Positions 33,503 to 47,200 of a stretch of DNA of 64,000 bases are shown one piece after another. The DNA is from Congeria kusceri (Eukaryota > Mollusca > Bivalvia > Myida > Dreissenidae): assembly GCA_027627225.1 (NCBI GenBank), contig CM051032.1:64459137-64523136 (forward strand), given 5' to 3'. Positions within the stretch are counted from its first letter, which is position 1, and every line of letters starts with the position of its first letter. The notes below the pieces were generated by a model. It saw only the letters and a list, made by a program, of their open reading frames with translations, ran no database searches and had not been told where the DNA came from. Both the position numbers and the translations under genes were made by a program.

Positions 33503-33799
33503 ATGGCGGAAGCGGAGTGTACGCTAAGGTTTAGCAGATCGTTTGTTCGAATTAGACGGCAATATTCAAGACAATGAGCGAGAAATTGATACCCATGAAT
33601 TTGTTGATTCCCTGAAAAATGAAATACATATACCAGAAGAAAAACGAAATCGGACGTGAATCGGGTAAAAAAAAACTGGCTTCAAAGCAAGGTTGAAGAG
33701 AGAAAACTGTTTGAAATTCTGACAGAGGAGCTAAACATATTTATATCTCGTATTTTTTCAAATATTAGAACGAATAACGGTAGTGAATTGCGTAACTGA
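33503..33799 (+). pseudogene. Crypton-type tyrosine recombinase N-terminal relic
   Basis: An ATG (MAEAECTLRFSRSF) is followed by pieces in shifted frames: DGNIQDNEREIDTHEFV, then WLQSKVEERKLFEILTEELN and IFISRIFSNIRTNNGSEL ending in TGA at 33797. The last piece resembles the 'W...E.R.....LT.EELN..L..FF..VR..DGSEY' block found before the catalytic domain of Crypton and related DUF3504 proteins. No catalytic R..H..R..Y region follows, so this is a broken fragment. Assignment is by-eye. Confidence 0.4.
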
Positions 33800-33829
33800 C
33801 TTCAATTGTAGCTGTGTAATAAAAAAGTT

Positions 33830-33961
33830 AACACAAGGCTATGGTGCGCCTTTAGGCCGTATCCGCTTACCGTCGGAAGTATTGGCCCCCGGGCTAAAGC
33901 CAAGAGCCAATATTGCCGAAGGGGCGCCGATACGGCCCAAAGGCGCACCATAGCCGTGTAT
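33830..33961. repeat. GC-rich 130-bp hairpin
   Basis: GGCTATGGTGCGCCTTTAGG-CCGTATC pairs with GATACGGCC-CAAAGGCGCACCATAGCC, with further stems around TATTGGC/GCCAATA inside. Much richer in GC than its surroundings; follows the recombinase relic by 30 bp. Confidence 0.88.
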
Positions 33962-34738
33962 TAAGCTATAAATTATTATTAAATCAGGCAGAAACAAGTT
34001 ACTAGAAATACCGAAATCTACCTCTACCGTATTACTTTTCTTCCGCTTTGTTAAAATGCGGATTAGTTTAAAGCCGCTGTCCATGGAATCTAATTCAATA
34101 CATCGTAATTTAGTAATCGTTCTTATAAACGTTTATGGTGTTGATTCGTCTGAAATATAGTTCTTATTTACGAAAGGCATTTTAAACTGTATTTTTTCAA
34201 AAGCGCTTAGTACGAACAGAATATACAATAATGTACATGCTGGTTTACTCGAAAGGCATCACCAGTTATCGAACACTGAAAATAGACGATAGAAAGTTAC
34301 AAAAATAGTATTATTACAAAAAATAAATATTTTAATCGGTTATATGCCCATTAGACACATTTTCTCCAAAGTTATAGTTTCATTAACATACCTCTGGGCT
34401 GCTGCTTTAAAACCCGGGCGCGGTCGTCCAAAATAGTAAATAAAATAAAAATTGGCATCAAATCAAATTCGTGGCGGCCCATAAAAAACGTTGCGGCGAA
34501 GCCTGAGAAACAATTCATTATTTTCTTAAGCCTGAGTGATGTTAGTTTTCGCATGTTCTGCTTTTTAGAGTCGGTATTTTCTTCGGGCCACGTTTTCGAA
34601 AAATTCGGCCACGAGACATCGTGTCATTTAATGAAGACTAAATTACGTCATAGTTTCGAACACGAACATGAAGAAGAACATGAACGTACAGGATCAGATC
34701 CGCATTCCCACATCGCAGTGCAAAACCATATATATACA

Positions 34739-35100
34739 TTTAATGACGACATGTACATTATAATAGTACATATACCGTATACGTTGTACCGTGCTTGACC
34801 TACAAGGCCTTCGGTTCGGTGGCGATGCCTTGAAGGGCGTAGAAACAAATGAGGCGTGTCGTCGGAAACCCGGGCTTAATGCATGTGCGTAAAGTGTCGT
34901 CCGCACAGGCTAATCCAGGACGACACTTTCCGCTTTTATGTTATTTTCTGTTTCAAGGAAGTCTCTTCTAAACATAAATCCACTGTCGGCGGAAAGTGTC
35001 GTCCCGGATAGCCTGTGCGCAACCGAAGGCCTTGTAGCTCTACGCACGGTACAACGTATACGGTATATGTACTATTATAATGTACATGTCGTCATTAAAT
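34739..35100. repeat. Large inverted repeat enclosing MITE copy 5
   Basis: Left arm 34739-34815 and right arm 35020-35100 are reverse complements over a run of about 57 bp and a further 16 bp, interrupted only by six to seven unlike bases. The spacer of about 200 bp holds the truncated MITE. Confidence 0.88.
34850..35019 (+). mobile_element. GAGGCG foldback MITE, copy 5 (right arm lost)
   Basis: The left arm and centre are typical, but after the second AGCCTGTGCG the expected right arm is replaced by the right half of a larger inverted repeat (34739-34815 with 35020-35100). Confidence 0.8.
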
Positions 35101-35289
35101 ATCACAAAAAAACAACACAAGAAGTGCTGTCACTATCAGGTGACATATGTCCCCGAAGGCGCTTTCAGTAGGTGCCACATTGACACCAAAAAGAATTTTT
35201 GTAAAAAAAAAATAAAGAAAAAATGTAAACTTTATTACATCAGTGAAAATGGCTGCTCTGGAAAAACTTACAAAAAACTTTAACCAAAA

Positions 35290-35760
35290 GTTCAAAAGGG
35301 GGCATAAATCTGCCAAAATACAAATCAGAGTTCTATGGGTTGCTTTCCCTGGTGGAGGCGTTGATAGTCAGAGGTATTTTAAGTTCCAAGTAAATACCTT
35401 TGATAGTATTCAAACTATTGGACTTTAAGGAAAACTTAAACCAAAATATCTAAGTTGAAAAATGGGCATAAATCTGTCAAAATACAAAACAGAGTTATGG
35501 GGGTTGTTTTCCCTGGTGGAGACGTTGATAGTAAAGAAGTATTTAAAGTTTCAAATAAATATTTTTGATAGTAATCAATCTTTTGGACTTTAAGGAAAAC
35601 TTAAACCAAACTGTCTAAGTAAAAAGGGGCATAAATCTGTCAAAATACAAAACAGAGTTATGGGGGTTGCTTTCCCTGGTGGAGACGTTCAGATAGTAAA
35701 GATGTATTGTTCAGATAGTAGAGATGTATTTTAAGTTTCAAGAAACTACGTTTGACAGTA
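35290..35760 (+). repeat. Threefold repeat of about 165 bp
   Basis: GGGCATAAATCTG(C/T)CAAAATAC recurs at about 35301, 35464 and 35627 followed each time by GGTTG(C/T)TTTCCCTGGTGGAG. Confidence 0.8.
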
Positions 35761-35780
35761 TTTAAGCTATTGGACGTTAT

Positions 35781-37456
35781 AAACAAGAGGGCCATGATGG
35801 CCCAAAGCGCTAACCAGAGAACTAGTCCAGATGAAAACCATGTGACAGGTTTGAAAATTAAGGTATCTGAACAATACGCAGAGGGGGGTAGGATCAATTT
35901 TGATTTAAAACATCGGTTAGTGCAATGGGCTAACTAAAGTATGAGTTGGGTAGTGGATGTGCGTTTTTTTGCTAATGGTTCTCAAATCATTTTTCTCGAT
36001 ATTCTTACCTGACCCTTTTTCATTTAGTCATTGACAATTCTGCAAAATGCAGAAACAGTAGATTTTGATGTCGTGTTCGCAAACAGTTTTGGAGAACTAG
36101 TTGCAATGCGATAATTGCGATGGCTGTGCTATAAAGTAAAGTTTTGCTTTTTCTTTGATAATTTTCTGTCCAATGATGATAAATGATGTTAATGCAGGCT
36201 CTGAAGACATCAATGTTGCATGTACAAATAACTGCATGCAAGTCTTGCAACTGTTGGAAATCAAATTTTATCAATCAATTTTATGGTCATGCGCAAACTG
36301 TGTAAGTTTGGTCAACATTGAATCAAAATCGTGTGTGCAAGCCAATCATTGATAACTTGTTGATGTTTTCTGTCCAATGATGATAAATGATGTTCATGCA
36401 GGCTCTGAACACATCAACGTTGCATGTACAAATAACTGCATGCAAGTCTTGCAACTGTTGGAAATCAAATTTTATCAATCAATTTTATTGTCATGCACAA
36501 ACTGTGTAAGTTTGGTCAACACTGAATCAAAAATTGTGTGTGCAAGCCAATCACTGATAACTTGTTGATGTTTTTTTCCAAACACATGGGGCAATAACTT
36601 TGGTTTTTCTGGCCCGATCATGCTTATATTCGACTTCACCTGTAGTCTTACGTTCATAGACAAACTGTACACGATTGGTGAAGACTGAATGAAAAATGAA
36701 GTCTCTATCCTGAAAAATGTCCATTTTTGCATATTTTTTCACAAACAAAGGGCAATAACTCTGGTGTTTCTGGTCCGACCTTGATTATATTCGACTTTAC
36801 CTTTAATCTTATGGTCATAGACAAACTGTGCAAGATTGGTGAAGATTGGATGAAAATGAAGTATCTATCCTGAATAATGTCAATTTTTGCATGTTTTTTT
36901 TTCACAAACAAAGGGCAATAGCTGTGGTGTTTCTGGTCCGATCTTGCTTATATTCGACTTCAACTGAAATCTCATGATAAGATACAAACTGTGCAAGATT
37001 GGTGAAGATTGGATAAAACATGAAGTCTCTATCTTGAATAATGTCCATTTGTGTATATTTTTTTTAATAAACAAAGGGTAATAACTCTGGTGTTTGAAAC
37101 ACGATCTGGCCCATTTTTGGGGTGTGAGATCTGATGGTCATACACAAACTGTGAAAGTTTGGTTAAGATTTGATGGAAAATAAAGTCTATACGTAGGAAA
37201 AGGGCATGTTTGCACTTTTTTGCATGAAAAAGGGCGATAACTCTGGTGTTACTGGTGTGACCCAATAACAATCCCATCAGAGATTTTATGGTCATACACA
37301 AACTGTGCAAGTTAGGTCAAGATTGAATAAAAATGTAGTCTTTATCGCGATAACAGTCCAAATTGTTGACGGCATAAGGACGATGGACGACGCCGGAGAG
37401 GTCCCCTATACCAATAGCTCACCGAGCACTTCGTTCTCAGGTGAGCTAAAAAAAAA
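35781..37456 (+). repeat. Long dispersed repeat 'aacaagagggcc...gtgagct', copy 1
   Basis: It starts AACAAGAGGGCCATGATGG and ends TCACCGAGCACTTCGTTCTC-AGGTGAGCT. Inside, a 203-bp unit is duplicated (about 36162-36364 and 36365-36567) followed by decayed units with CAAACTGTGCAAG and 'gggcaataactctgg'. Frames here are repeat shadows. Confidence 0.75.
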
Positions 37457-37796
37457 CTCTGTCGGACGGATTAACGGACGCACGGTTCGATTTTAATTAA
37501 ATGTTTGACATATCGTCGCTTGGCGCACATGCTTTTTGTTTAGTTTTTGCCGGAGAACCAAAGACACTGAATGTGTTATGTTAATGTACAATTCAGTTTG
37601 TACACAATATATTTTACAATGCATTTAAATAAGCCCATTGAAGCGCAGTTGTTTATTATTTATAGTTCAGTTAGTATACACAAAAATATTTGTATATAAA
37701 ATTGTTCAGTTAAATGACTTATTATGCCGAAATTGTGGATACGAAGTCTTTTGAGAGCAGAGGCCAGTAATTTTGCTTTGGCAATTTTAACATTTA

Positions 37797-38106
37797 TGCA
37801 CCAATCAATATTTTCCCCGGGGAGAGCGGCGGGCATATGGGGGTCTTCAGACTGAAAGCGATTCCCTACAGGCAGAAATTTGACACACCGAAAGATTCCG
37901 GGTCACTGGATATAGACTTAGTCGGGTTTTAGATCCTGGTAATATTGGCCCAGGGGCCATTTGATACCCCAATTAAGCATCTCCCACTGAGGGGATTTAG
38001 ACAAAAATGCTTGGCTCTAGGGAGGGGGATTAGACCCCAAAAAATATAATACTCCTGGGTCAGCCCACCGCTCCCCCCTCCTGGGGAAAAATATTGATAG
38101 GTGCAT
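37797..38106. mobile_element. ATGCACC foldback element, copy B
   Basis: About 310 bp with inverted ends ATGCACC-ATCAATATTTT-CCCC, and an interior 'AAGCGATTCCCTACAGGCAG'. A diverged relative is at 22741-23090. Confidence 0.75.
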
Positions 38107-38439
38107 TACAGCTTTTCACAAGGTCTGGTTAGTGATTACCATTATTATAATGTACTGATATAATCAATTTTATTTACTTTGATTAAGTTTTTTTGTGAGC
38201 ACAATTCTTAAAGCAAAAACATCACAACAATGAGCAGTTACCATACTTTTTGCGCTAATAAGTTTTGCAATTCATGATTTTTGGCAAGTCAGGATTCCTG
38301 GTGGAATATAATCCTGAGCTGAAATAGGTTATGAGAAATGATAAACAGTATCCTAATTTCCAAAAAAAGTGATTTCCCCCCCCAAAAAATGTCATTTACA
38401 TGACTGTTTGCGCCAAGGAGACGATATGTTCTAGCTAGT

Positions 38440-39069
38440 AACTAGATGTGTAACAGACACAGATGCCCCCACGATGCATGTTTGGACACAGACAAAGGGC
38501 GCCAACACTAATTTTTGCTTTCACAAACTTATTTTCATATATATTCTACAGTGGAGATAATGAAAGGGCCATAATTCTGCCAAAAATGGTCGCAGCAAAA
38601 TTCCTTCCTTTACGATCATCTACACATTAAGGTTCTTCAGCCATAAAAGTTTGAGCGAAATCGGCTAAGCAGTTAAAGAGGAGTTGAGCACGTAAAATTA
38701 TAAAGTGCGAAAACAACAAAGGGCCATAATTCTGCCTAAATTGGTCGCAGCCAAATTTCCTTCCTTTAGCATCATCTACACATTAAGGTTCTTCGCTGTG
38801 AAAGTTTGAGCGAAATCGGCCTAGCAGTTAAAGAAGAGTTGAGCACACAAAATTATATAGTGGAAAAACAACAAAAGGCCATAATTCTGCCAAAATTGGT
38901 CACAGCCAAAATTCCTTCCTCTACGATCTTCTACACAATAAGCTCCTTCAGCTGCCATAGTTTGAGCGAAATCGGCCCGGCCGTTAAAGAGAAGTTGAAC
39001 ACACAAAATTTCGCTACGCACGGACAGACAAGTGCAACGCTTAATGCCTCCCACTTTGTGGGGGCATAA
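38440..39069 (+). repeat. Dispersed repeat 'aactagatgtg...gtgggggcataa', copy 1
   Basis: It begins AACTAGATGTGTAACAGACA, ends CCCACTTTGTGGGGGCATAA and has three units with GGGCCATAATTCTGCC about 150 bp apart. From 39070 to 41058 I see only AT-rich sequence, presumably including the ATG4 3' UTR (several TTTATT candidates on plus). Confidence 0.7.
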
Positions 39070-41058
39070 AAATACCGTATAGCCAGAATCGTTGTTTACT
39101 TTGAAAGTAGGAAAACATATAAACACTTGGCCAGGCTCCAAATTATCATTAACATAAGTCGGCAAATGATGGAAACAGTTGCATTACATTCCACGTACCG
39201 AAGTAATGTCAACAAGATTTTCAATGAATACAAAACACTTATTTGCTATAATTTATAGCCACGAAATGGTACACAACAAAAGTGATTTTTATCGCTTTAT
39301 AATATACAGTTAAAACGATATATATTACGTTCAAATACTTTCAACTTAATAATAATAATAAATAAATAGTATAGTCTGTAATGCACAGCTTTATACTATA
39401 ACAGCTTAACAACGAAGTGAAGTTTTATCAATCTTGATTTAAATTTTAGGGTACATTTTCTGACTATAAATAATAATATATTCAAACATCAATAAAACAG
39501 TTATTAGTTATTAATATGTCAAATATATGTAACTCACAATTGGATTGTTACACACACAAAAGATACATTTGAAGTTAATAATAATCGCCAGAATATTGTA
39601 ATATAACTTCGATTTGGAGACAAAATACCGTGCTAGCAATTTTACAGGAAGCAGTTGTTTGTGTTGTTTTTTTACTTGGAAACCCCATCAAAGTGTAATA
39701 GGTATAAAATACCACAGGTTGGCATAATTTTAGACTGAAGTACGACGTTTTAACATACTTTTAGACTGAATTACGTTTTGACATAATTTTTGACTGAAAT
39801 ACGACGTTTTGTCGCTACTGTTTACCTCTACTGAGTTGATCTATTTGAATCACGGGTAAATCTTGTAACAACCTTTGGAAATCCAATCGACGACAATTAA
39901 AATTTAAAATTATGTATATCTAAGCATAGCTTTTAATATTTGTTTGCATTTTTGGGGGGGAAATTATGCTTATTTTCAGCAATACGAATCTTTACCAAAA
40001 TCAAGGGCAATCAAAGGGATGTGTTTGTTTTAATAAAACACTTACATGTACAGTCGGTAACAAAACTAAAAATGCAAGTGAAAACCATTATAAACATGGA
40101 CCAATCGATATAGGTAAATAAAACTCTTTAAATTGCATATGATTACAGCGTGTTTGTAAACAGAAAACAATGATGCCTCTTATTTACAATAAACTGTTGA
40201 TCCCATCATTATCAACACAAGTTATAGTTTAACATACAAAGTAAATATTCAAAAATACATCAACTAAATGTATGTTTCATTCACTGTGATAATGCCAGAA
40301 GGACAAAATGTACGACACCAGAATATCACATGCTTATCCTCATTTAGGTTTTACAAACAGTTTGGGTTGGGGTGTTTTTGACCTAATATAATTGTATACA
40401 CACCACTTCGGAAATTCTGGAAACCTGCAAACAACTAAAACAAATAATTGCACGATTACCAAATAGTGGAACAAAATGGCATTTAAGGTTTTTGAACATT
40501 CAGATTTTTATAAAAATTAACAGACGCAATATCAGGATTTATTTGGAAGAGATCCTGGCCAAAATCTGCTGTCAAAAAGATTGATAATGATTTTAGTTTT
40601 GATTGTAAAACCGTTTTATTGGGATCAAGTTGTAAATAGTCTTGGAAGTATAATAAATTTTGCCTCGAAATTAAACGCTTTATTTACCTCTGTAAACGTA
40701 AAATGGTAACTCCAGCTATTCATGGCCTTAGAAATACTTGCAAACAAGCCTTTGCAGTTATGCAAAAATAACACATTTACCTGATAAATATAAAAGTTCG
40801 TGGGAACTGGTAGAGTATGTTTTATTATATTGATTTACCTTCTTAATTGCATGACATAATCTCAAATCACAAATGAAGTGAATCTTTAATGAAACAAATG
40901 ACAACTGTCAGCTGAAAAAGCAGGTAACAAAGACACAATACATGTATGTGGCAACAGAGTAGAATTTCGTTTCAGAGTCTCCCTAAATATAATGTGCAAT
41001 TACATGTTTTTGCCGGTTTGTAGTTTTTATACTTTTTCTGTTATCAAACTCCTGTCTA

Positions 41059-41250
41059 TCACAATACAACAAATTCCTCAGAATCCACGGTCGAAGACCG
41101 TACACGGCCATTTTTGTCGAGAACCACTCTCCTCACTCGCACTGATTTTTCCATACTTAAGCTCATGTCATGAATGTCCAAGTCAGAACCTTTGCCCTCG
41201 TTGAAAACGAACATAGGATACATTGCACCAAATTTACTAGGAGCCACCAT
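41059..41250 (-). CDS. ATG4: ATG4 exon 9 and stop
   Basis: The exon follows 'ttttag' and ends with TGA. It includes [16 protein letters not shown] and a basic stretch [16 protein letters not shown], then ends SEEFVVL. This terminal F-x-x-L preceded by acidic residues resembles the C-terminal LC3-interacting motif of other ATG4 proteins. The exon happens to begin with ATG, but phase and homology show it is internal. Confidence 0.92.
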   Translation of the reverse strand: MVAPSKFGAMYPMFVFNEGKGSDLDIHDMSLSMEKSVRVRRVVLDKNGRVRSSTVDSEEFVVL

Positions 41251-44200
41251 CTAAAATAAAAATAATACAAATGAGGCGTGTCGTGGAAAAAATCTGGCTT
41301 AATGCAGTCCGCACAGGCTAATCCAGGACGACACTTTCCGCTTTATGGTATGTTCTGTTTCAAGGAAGTCTATTCTAATCATAAATCCACTGTATGCGGA
41401 AAGTGTCGTCCCGGAATCATTAGCCTGTGCAGACTGCACAGGCTAATAGGGGACGACACTTGACGCACATGTATTAAGCCCGGTTTTCCCACGACACGCC
41501 TCGTATGAAATTATAAATTCCCAATTAAAAAGTAAATTTAACATAAAAACATCGTATTATACCGTCATTTAGACAAATACCTACAGAGATGAATATTCTT
41601 TGTATTCCTGTCAATTCGAATTTCAATTTGGTGACATGATTGTAGTTTTTAATGTAGCAACTTTTAGCAAAATTTCTCAGATAAATAATGGTCATGAATT
41701 ATAGAGCACAATGTTTTTAAAACAAAGTCAAGAACAATGTTTAAACTAGAGTTTGCTTTTGAAAACAAGAGGGCCACCTGAGTACTGGCAAAGATGAAAG
41801 CCATACTGCTGTGAAAGGCTTGTGGGAATGTATGCCATAATGTCCTTAAATAATTTGTCTAGCTGATTTACTCTCATACATAGAACAAGTAAGGACCTGG
41901 ATATATTTTCTCAACCATGGTATCCAATTTTTCGCAGACAATTTTGGAGGAATAGTGTTAATGCTACAGTTCTCAAAGATAATGGCGACCACTGCGCAAA
42001 GGTCATGTCATGCTTGCCTGCTTGTTTCAAAGAGTAGAGTGTATTGCCATTTACCCGTCCTATATTGAAATTTGCTTTAAATATTATATGGTCATAGACA
42101 AATTGTGCAAGTTCGGTCCAGACAGGTTGAAAATGAAGTCTCTGTCGTGCAACAAATTCATTTTTTATTAATTTTCACAATTAAGGGGATATAACTGTTG
42201 TGTTTGTGGCCTGTCTCATTGCTGCTTGTGTTGAGATCTTATGGCCATACAAAACATGTTTTAAAACAAGTTTTATCAAGATTGAATGAAAAATGAAATC
42301 TGGATGCACGAATAAGGCAATTTTTGCATTTTTTTCACAACAAAGGGCCATAACTCTGAAGTTTGTAGCCCAATCTGACCCATTGTTGGCTTCCGCTGCA
42401 GTCGTACGATCACATACAACTGTGGAAGTTTGGTCAAGATTGGAAGAAAAATAAAGTCTCTAAGAACAAAAAAAGCAATTTTTGCATTTTGTTTCCACAT
42501 AAAGGGGACATAACTCTGGTGTCTGTGGCCTAACCTTACCCATTTTTGGCTCCTGCTGAAATCTTCTGGAAGTTTGGTCAATATTGGAAGAAAAATTATG
42601 TCAATCAAGGTAAAATGGCAATTTTTGTCTATTTTTCAACCAAAAAAAGGGGGCATAACTCTGGTGTTTGTAGCCCAATCCGGTCCAATGTTGACTTCTA
42701 CTATGAACTTTTGATAATACACAAACTGTGGAAGCTTGGTCAAGATTGGTAGAAAAATGAAGTCTCTATGAACGAAAAAGGCAATTTTTTTCCCACAAAC
42801 AAGGGGCCATAACTCAAAGGTTTTTGATCCAATTTGGCCCATTATCAATACCAACCGAGATGTTATGGTCATACACGAACTGTGCAAGTTAGGTCAAGAT
42901 TGAATTAAAAAATGCAGTCTTTATCGCGGTAACGGTCCAAATTGTTGACGGCATATGGACAACGGATGCCGCCGAAGAGGTCCCCTATACCAAAAGCTCA
43001 CCGAGCACTTCGTGCTCAGATGAGCTAAAAAAAACATATTGTCTCCTCCCACGCACTGCCATAACTCTGCCACCTACCATGACATTGTGAAAATATTCAC
43101 AACCACACTTGGTACTGATCAATCCAGTTAAGTTTTGTCAAATTCCAGCCAGTGGTTACGGAAAACAGCACAAACAAGGTCTGTTATGTCAACAACTTGA
43201 AAGGGCCATAACTCTGCCGCCAACAATATGCAGAACTAGAATTGATAAATACTGTTAGGTTTGGTCAAAATCCGACCAGGGGTTACGGAGAACAAGCGCA
43301 GACAAGGTCTATTATGTGAAAAACTTCAAAGGGCCCTAACTCCTCCAAACATCCGCTGACGACGACATGCCGACGATATGCACAACTATACTTAGTACTG
43401 ATCAATCCTATGAAGTTTCGTCAAAATCCGACCAGGGGTTACAGAGAACAAGCGCACATAAGGTTTGTTATGTGAAAAACTTCAAAGGGCCATAACTCTG
43501 CCACACATCCGCTGACGACGACATGCCGACGATATGCACAACTAGAATTGGTACCAATAAATCCTATTAGGTTTGGTCGAAATCCGACCAGTGTATAATA
43601 ATTTTGTTCTGTATATACAGCATACACAATATCACGCAACACAAATAGAAGTGATATTTAAAAAGCCAATAGACAACATGTTACAAGACTCACCTGTATT
43701 TATTTTTTATCAATACATCTCAGGTCTGCTCAATATAATTTTCTATTTGTATGATCATTTCTTATTCCCACACAATGACTATCTTTGTATATTTGTCAAT
43801 GTTCGAATGCATTTAAATTTTAAACTGTGTTTGTTGTATTCATATAGTATGAGGAAATAAAGAATGGTTTACGATGGTGAAACAAATATATATACCTGCT
43901 GTGTGTACTCTTTGAACTTATGGAACTCTTCCCGAGTTCGGCAGTAGAACCCCACAGTGGCGCTGGGATCCATCTTCCTCAGCGAGATCTTACGCGGCGA
44001 GAAACAGTGATAGGACTGCAAAACCATATAAAATATACACATGTATTAAAACAGCAATAACCATTTTCAACCTCAAGCTTAGTCTCAAAACTTCTACTAC
44101 TGAAACAGATTGGCCTTGATTTTGATTGGCCATTTTCGAGAAATCATATTCCAGAAACATCTCAAGTAAACTCTTATCCTTAGCCTTAAAATCGTCATTT

Positions 44201-47200
44201 TTCTTAAGCATTTTATTCCACGTATACATGAAATTCTGCTAAATATTCACTTATTATCAACTTATTATTAACTAATTAGGGGCCGATCCAGGATTTCGGG
44301 TTAAGGGGCAGCATAAACTTTTGATCGTGGTTTGCGGGTCTGCTGTGATCAGCTACAGATGCGTATCAAAGATATATAATTTTTGCACATCATCATCTTC
44401 TTCTTTGTCGTCGGCAATTGCACATTGTTGCAGTTCCACAAAATAAATTAATACTAAACTGCATTGTGTAAAGACATGTTGGTTCATCTGTATGTCATGT
44501 ACCTGTTTTGGCAATAAACTGCCCTTGTTTGATGTGTCCGTCCACTAAATACTTATTTGAAATTCAATGTGATGTATATCAGGAACATCTTTAAACATGT
44601 AAAATCCATAACTGACTACATTCAAACAAACACGCAGCAAGAATTATTTGTATTATTTATTTACCGAAGTGTAATGATCCTTTTTCCAAGTGAATATTAT
44701 TAAATAACTCGAACGTTCACAGTCATGCTCATCAATTATCTTCAAATGTGATATGCACTGTGTTTTTGTTTCATCAAAACGAACTAACGGACAGACAGAC
44801 GAACATATTTTACACAAAGTATTGCGAAAGATACTCGTATGATTTCATTGTGAACTAATAAGGCAAGTGATGCCGACTTTGTGTCAAATTTCGCTGACAA
44901 TATGGTGCCTGGAAAGATATGATCTCGCCAGGAACTGGAGCTAACGTTATGGACACCCCGCTACTTTATCACGGTATATCTTTCTAATGAATGCATAAAA
45001 CAATATGAAATTTGGTGTGATTGCTAATGGAGCATTGAACAAAAAATTTGTCGATTTAGATTTTTGGGAACTAAACTAGTTATTGAGACAAGATTGTTTA
45101 TTTAAACTCGAAAGTAGTAATTGATTTGACTTGAATTTCGGCTTTCGAAAATTATAAATTTCTTTAATGTGGTATCTTGTGCAAAAAGTATATTGCATCT
45201 GACATCTTTATAGAACATATATGAATTTATAGAAGAAATATCATCAACAAATAAAGGCATATATACCCATTGTCTATAGTTAATAGTGTTCGCATGAAAC
45301 TTTGGCGCCGGTACTACGATGTAGGGAATAAGGCTAGGTCGGGTATGTTTTACTAATGTGTATAGTTGAAATAAGTGAGCGAGCGAGGCGAGCGAAAACA
45401 CAATATTACCATAATTTATCCAGTTCTGACCGTTTTATATATGCCCATATACGTATGGTCCGGAAGTTTGGGGGGGGGGGGCGTGGGCCGGGTACTTACT
45501 GACTGTACTTGGAATCATTAATTTATATGTAGTTTGAAAAATATTGACTTACACAAATTGGAACTTAAGTGAAATTTTTCTTAGATCAACATAATTTAGA
45601 TTTTTATTCTGCAATATGGCCCCTGACCCAATGTCTAAGAAAGTTCTCAATCTCATCTTAATTGAAAATGTTGACCAATGGGATTGGCTGTTCCATATGG
45701 CTTTGACCAATGGGATTGGCTGTTCCATATGGCTTTGTATTCCATTGGCTGAAATGAAAGTTACAACTAAGTTTGAGATTTAAAACTTTCGTAGTCAAAG
45801 GGCCAGGCCCTATATATATTTGAGGCGTGTTGTGGGAAACCAGTCTAATCCTGGACAACACTTTATGCACATGCATTAAGCCCGGGCTTCCCATGACACG
45901 CCTCATATATTTATTTTTATTATTGATAAGATAATTTCAGCAATGGTGAGCACTGATTCATTGAAGTGTACACATTTTTAAGATAGAATTCATCAACACA
46001 TGTAGTACATATAGCAAATAAATTAAAAATAAAAAAAAAGAAAATCAACGAGGAATAAAAACAACATATTGAAAAAGATACCTCAATTTTAAAGTCTCGT
46101 TTCAGTGTGTCCACATAGTCCTGGCAAAAATGTGGATCTAAGTAGATCAGTTTGTCCTCTGCAAAAATAAGCTATAATTAAAAATCTTTTTTTATTTTAT
46201 ATCTTTTTATTTTATTTAAAAACTAGAATGTGTCTACAGACACGGATGCCCCCACCTATGCAGCCATTTCCACATGGAGCTGCTTTGTCTGTATGCATAC
46301 ACATTATTTTGCAAAATGAGAATTGTTCTGTTATATTGTATTTCTGCTAATTTATTCTCTTATTCTGTGAAGTAATTTGGATATCACAAAATGGTTTTAG
46401 TCCTAACAAAAAAATTGAATAAAGGGTAGTAATTAAAACTGTTAGGCAATTATGAGTTATGGTTCTTGTATGCTTCACTTACTCTTGCTATCTTAAATCA
46501 TTCAGTGGAAAATCAACAAAATGCCTTTTATCATTTTTGAATTATGCTTTGCACACTCATAAATAAAGGGAAGTAATTGATTAAAGGGAAGTAGTTCACT
46601 AGCTTCACAAGTTAGGTTCGTGCATGCAACACATCATCTGGTGATTGTGATCATTTCTGCCAATTTAATCGAAAATCTCTGCATGTATGACAATATTATG
46701 CTCTGGAAGATTATTTGACCTTTGACCTTGATTAATGAACTTGACCTTTCAGCTACAGACCTGGTTCTAGAACGCTGCATGCCATCTCATAATGTTTACC
46801 ACTTCTGCCAAGTTATTTGAAACATTTTCATGCCTGACAAAATTATGCTCGACAGAATCCATGGACTTAATTCTTATACTTGACCTTTGACCTTAAGTGT
46901 GACCTTGACCTTTGACCTAGTTTTTGCGGGCGATACATCATCTTATAATGGTTATCACTTCTGCCAAGTTTAAAATCCTTTGAAAATCCTGCAATGCTTG
47001 ACAGAGTTATTGCATGGACAAGAATCTTCACATATATGCATATACCTGACCTTAAAAAGTGATCTTGACCTTGGACCAAGGCACCTGGTTCTTGCATGCG
47101 ACAACACCGTATAATGCTTCTCACTTATGCCAAGTTGTTTGAAAATCCTTCCCTGCTGGACAACATAATGCTCCTGACATTGTCTATGGCTTAAATTCTT

